The position numbers and the translations under genes are program-made. A stretch of 6,442 nucleotides of DNA, from assembly GCA_039807445.1 (NCBI GenBank), contig JBDHRG010000203.1, forward strand, positions 1-6,442, in the 5' to 3' direction. Positions 6,032-6,442 of this stretch are shown one piece after another. The notes below the pieces were generated by a model. The model saw only the letters and a list, made by a program, of their open reading frames with translations, had not been told where the DNA came from and did not search any database. Each line of letters begins with the position of its first letter. Position 1 is the stretch's first letter. This DNA comes from JBDHRG01 sp039807445. Lineage in GTDB: Bacteria; Pseudomonadota; Gammaproteobacteria; Competibacterales; Competibacteraceae.

Positions 6032-6442
6032 CTAGTCGGCGCGATCCCGGAGGTCGGCGGGGGGCGGGCGAGCATCGATCCGGCCGCTTGCGGCGGCGGG
6101 TTCCGCGGGCTGCGGCCCGGCCAGGCGGCGGCGCTTGAGCATCGCTGCGGCCTGCGTGTAGCCGCCGCCGGCGCCGTCGATGAAATGGAGGTGATCGGCG
6201 TCCAGCGCCGAGGGCACGAAGCAGGTGATCAGCGCGCGTTCCTGGCGGTGCAGGCCGTACTCGCAGACGCCTTCGATGCAGGCCCGCTCCAGGCGCTGCT
6301 CCAGGCGCCGGCCGAGGGCCGGGTCGATGTCGAGCGTGAGCTTCAGCCCGTCCTCGAACTTGCGGTAGTCGCTGTTCGCCACCACCTGCCGGCGATAGCG
6401 GTGCGCGTCGAAGCCGCCGAGCGCGATACCGGTCCGGTCGAG
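6032..6442 (-). CDS. Probable DUF3095 family protein, C-terminal part (partial, start beyond window)
   Basis: The frame is open from the right window edge to a TAG stop, giving the last 136 residues. It should extend further upstream, since no convincing start with a ribosome site occurs in this stretch. Recognisable segments are NSDYRKFEDGLKLTLDID (23-40), a helix rich in Arg, Glu and Leu (43-56), YGLHRQERALITCFVPSA (62-79) and DADHLHFIDGAGGGYTQAA (81-99). From memory these resemble the C-terminus of DUF3095 proteins, some of which have been labelled adenylate cyclase-like; the function is not established and the assignment is moderate. The final 35 residues are low-complexity, rich in Ala, Pro and Arg, and include Pro-Pro-Pro at 126-128. 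The stop lies 44 bp before the MltF-like start on the same strand, so the two may share a transcript. Confidence 0.6.
   Translation of the reverse strand, partial: LDRTGIALGGFDAHRYRRQVVANSDYRKFEDGLKLTLDIDPALGRRLEQRLERACIEGVCEYGLHRQERALITCFVPSALDADHLHFIDGAGGGYTQAAAMLKRRRLAGPQPAEPAAASGRIDARPPPADLRDRAD

Noticed and set aside
4416..6035. A 539-codon open frame on the plus strand opposite the lytic transglycosylase gene
   Set aside because: It starts inside epmA and has no recognisable motif; the opposite strand has a signal peptide and solute-binding and SLT domains with the catalytic Glu. It is a mirror of the real codons.

Overview
This is a very GC-rich, gene-dense chromosomal segment from a proteobacterium, most likely a gammaproteobacterium. 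The evidence for that is a bacterial EF-P carrying the modifiable lysine (K34) together with both enzymes of the EpmA/EpmB beta-lysylation pathway. An EF-P of the arginine-32, EarP-rhamnosylated type would be expected in many betaproteobacteria and pseudomonads. No mobile element, CRISPR array, rRNA or tRNA was seen, and no stretch over 100 bases lacks a gene.

Layout: on the minus strand, 1-2831 holds epmB followed 17 bp downstream by a large protein with receiver, PAS, GGDEF and EAL-like domains that resembles FimX and is cut by the left window edge. Divergently, after only 55 bp, efp (2887-3456) and epmA (3499-4515) run on the plus strand. epmA meets, tail to tail with a 2-bp gap, a minus-strand gene for an exported MltF-like lytic transglycosylase (4518-5987). 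Upstream of that, on the same strand, is the C-terminal part of a probable DUF3095 protein, cut by the right edge.

How the genes fit together: EpmB (lysine 2,3-aminomutase) makes (R)-beta-lysine, EpmA ligates it to K34 of EF-P, and modified EF-P relieves ribosome stalling at polyproline. The whole modification core, except the optional hydroxylase EpmC, is here in one divergent cluster. The protein co-directional with epmB has lost the catalytic signatures of its receiver and GGDEF domains and the EAL motif, so it looks like a c-di-GMP-sensing or scaffold protein, not an enzyme. The lytic transglycosylase and DUF3095 genes appear to be a separate unit.

Nothing here is clearly a new system. 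The points most worth a second look are the fully degenerate signalling protein linked to EF-P modification, a Pro-Pro-Pro-Gly stall motif inside EpmA itself, and a 7-bp tandem repeat at the very start of epmA.
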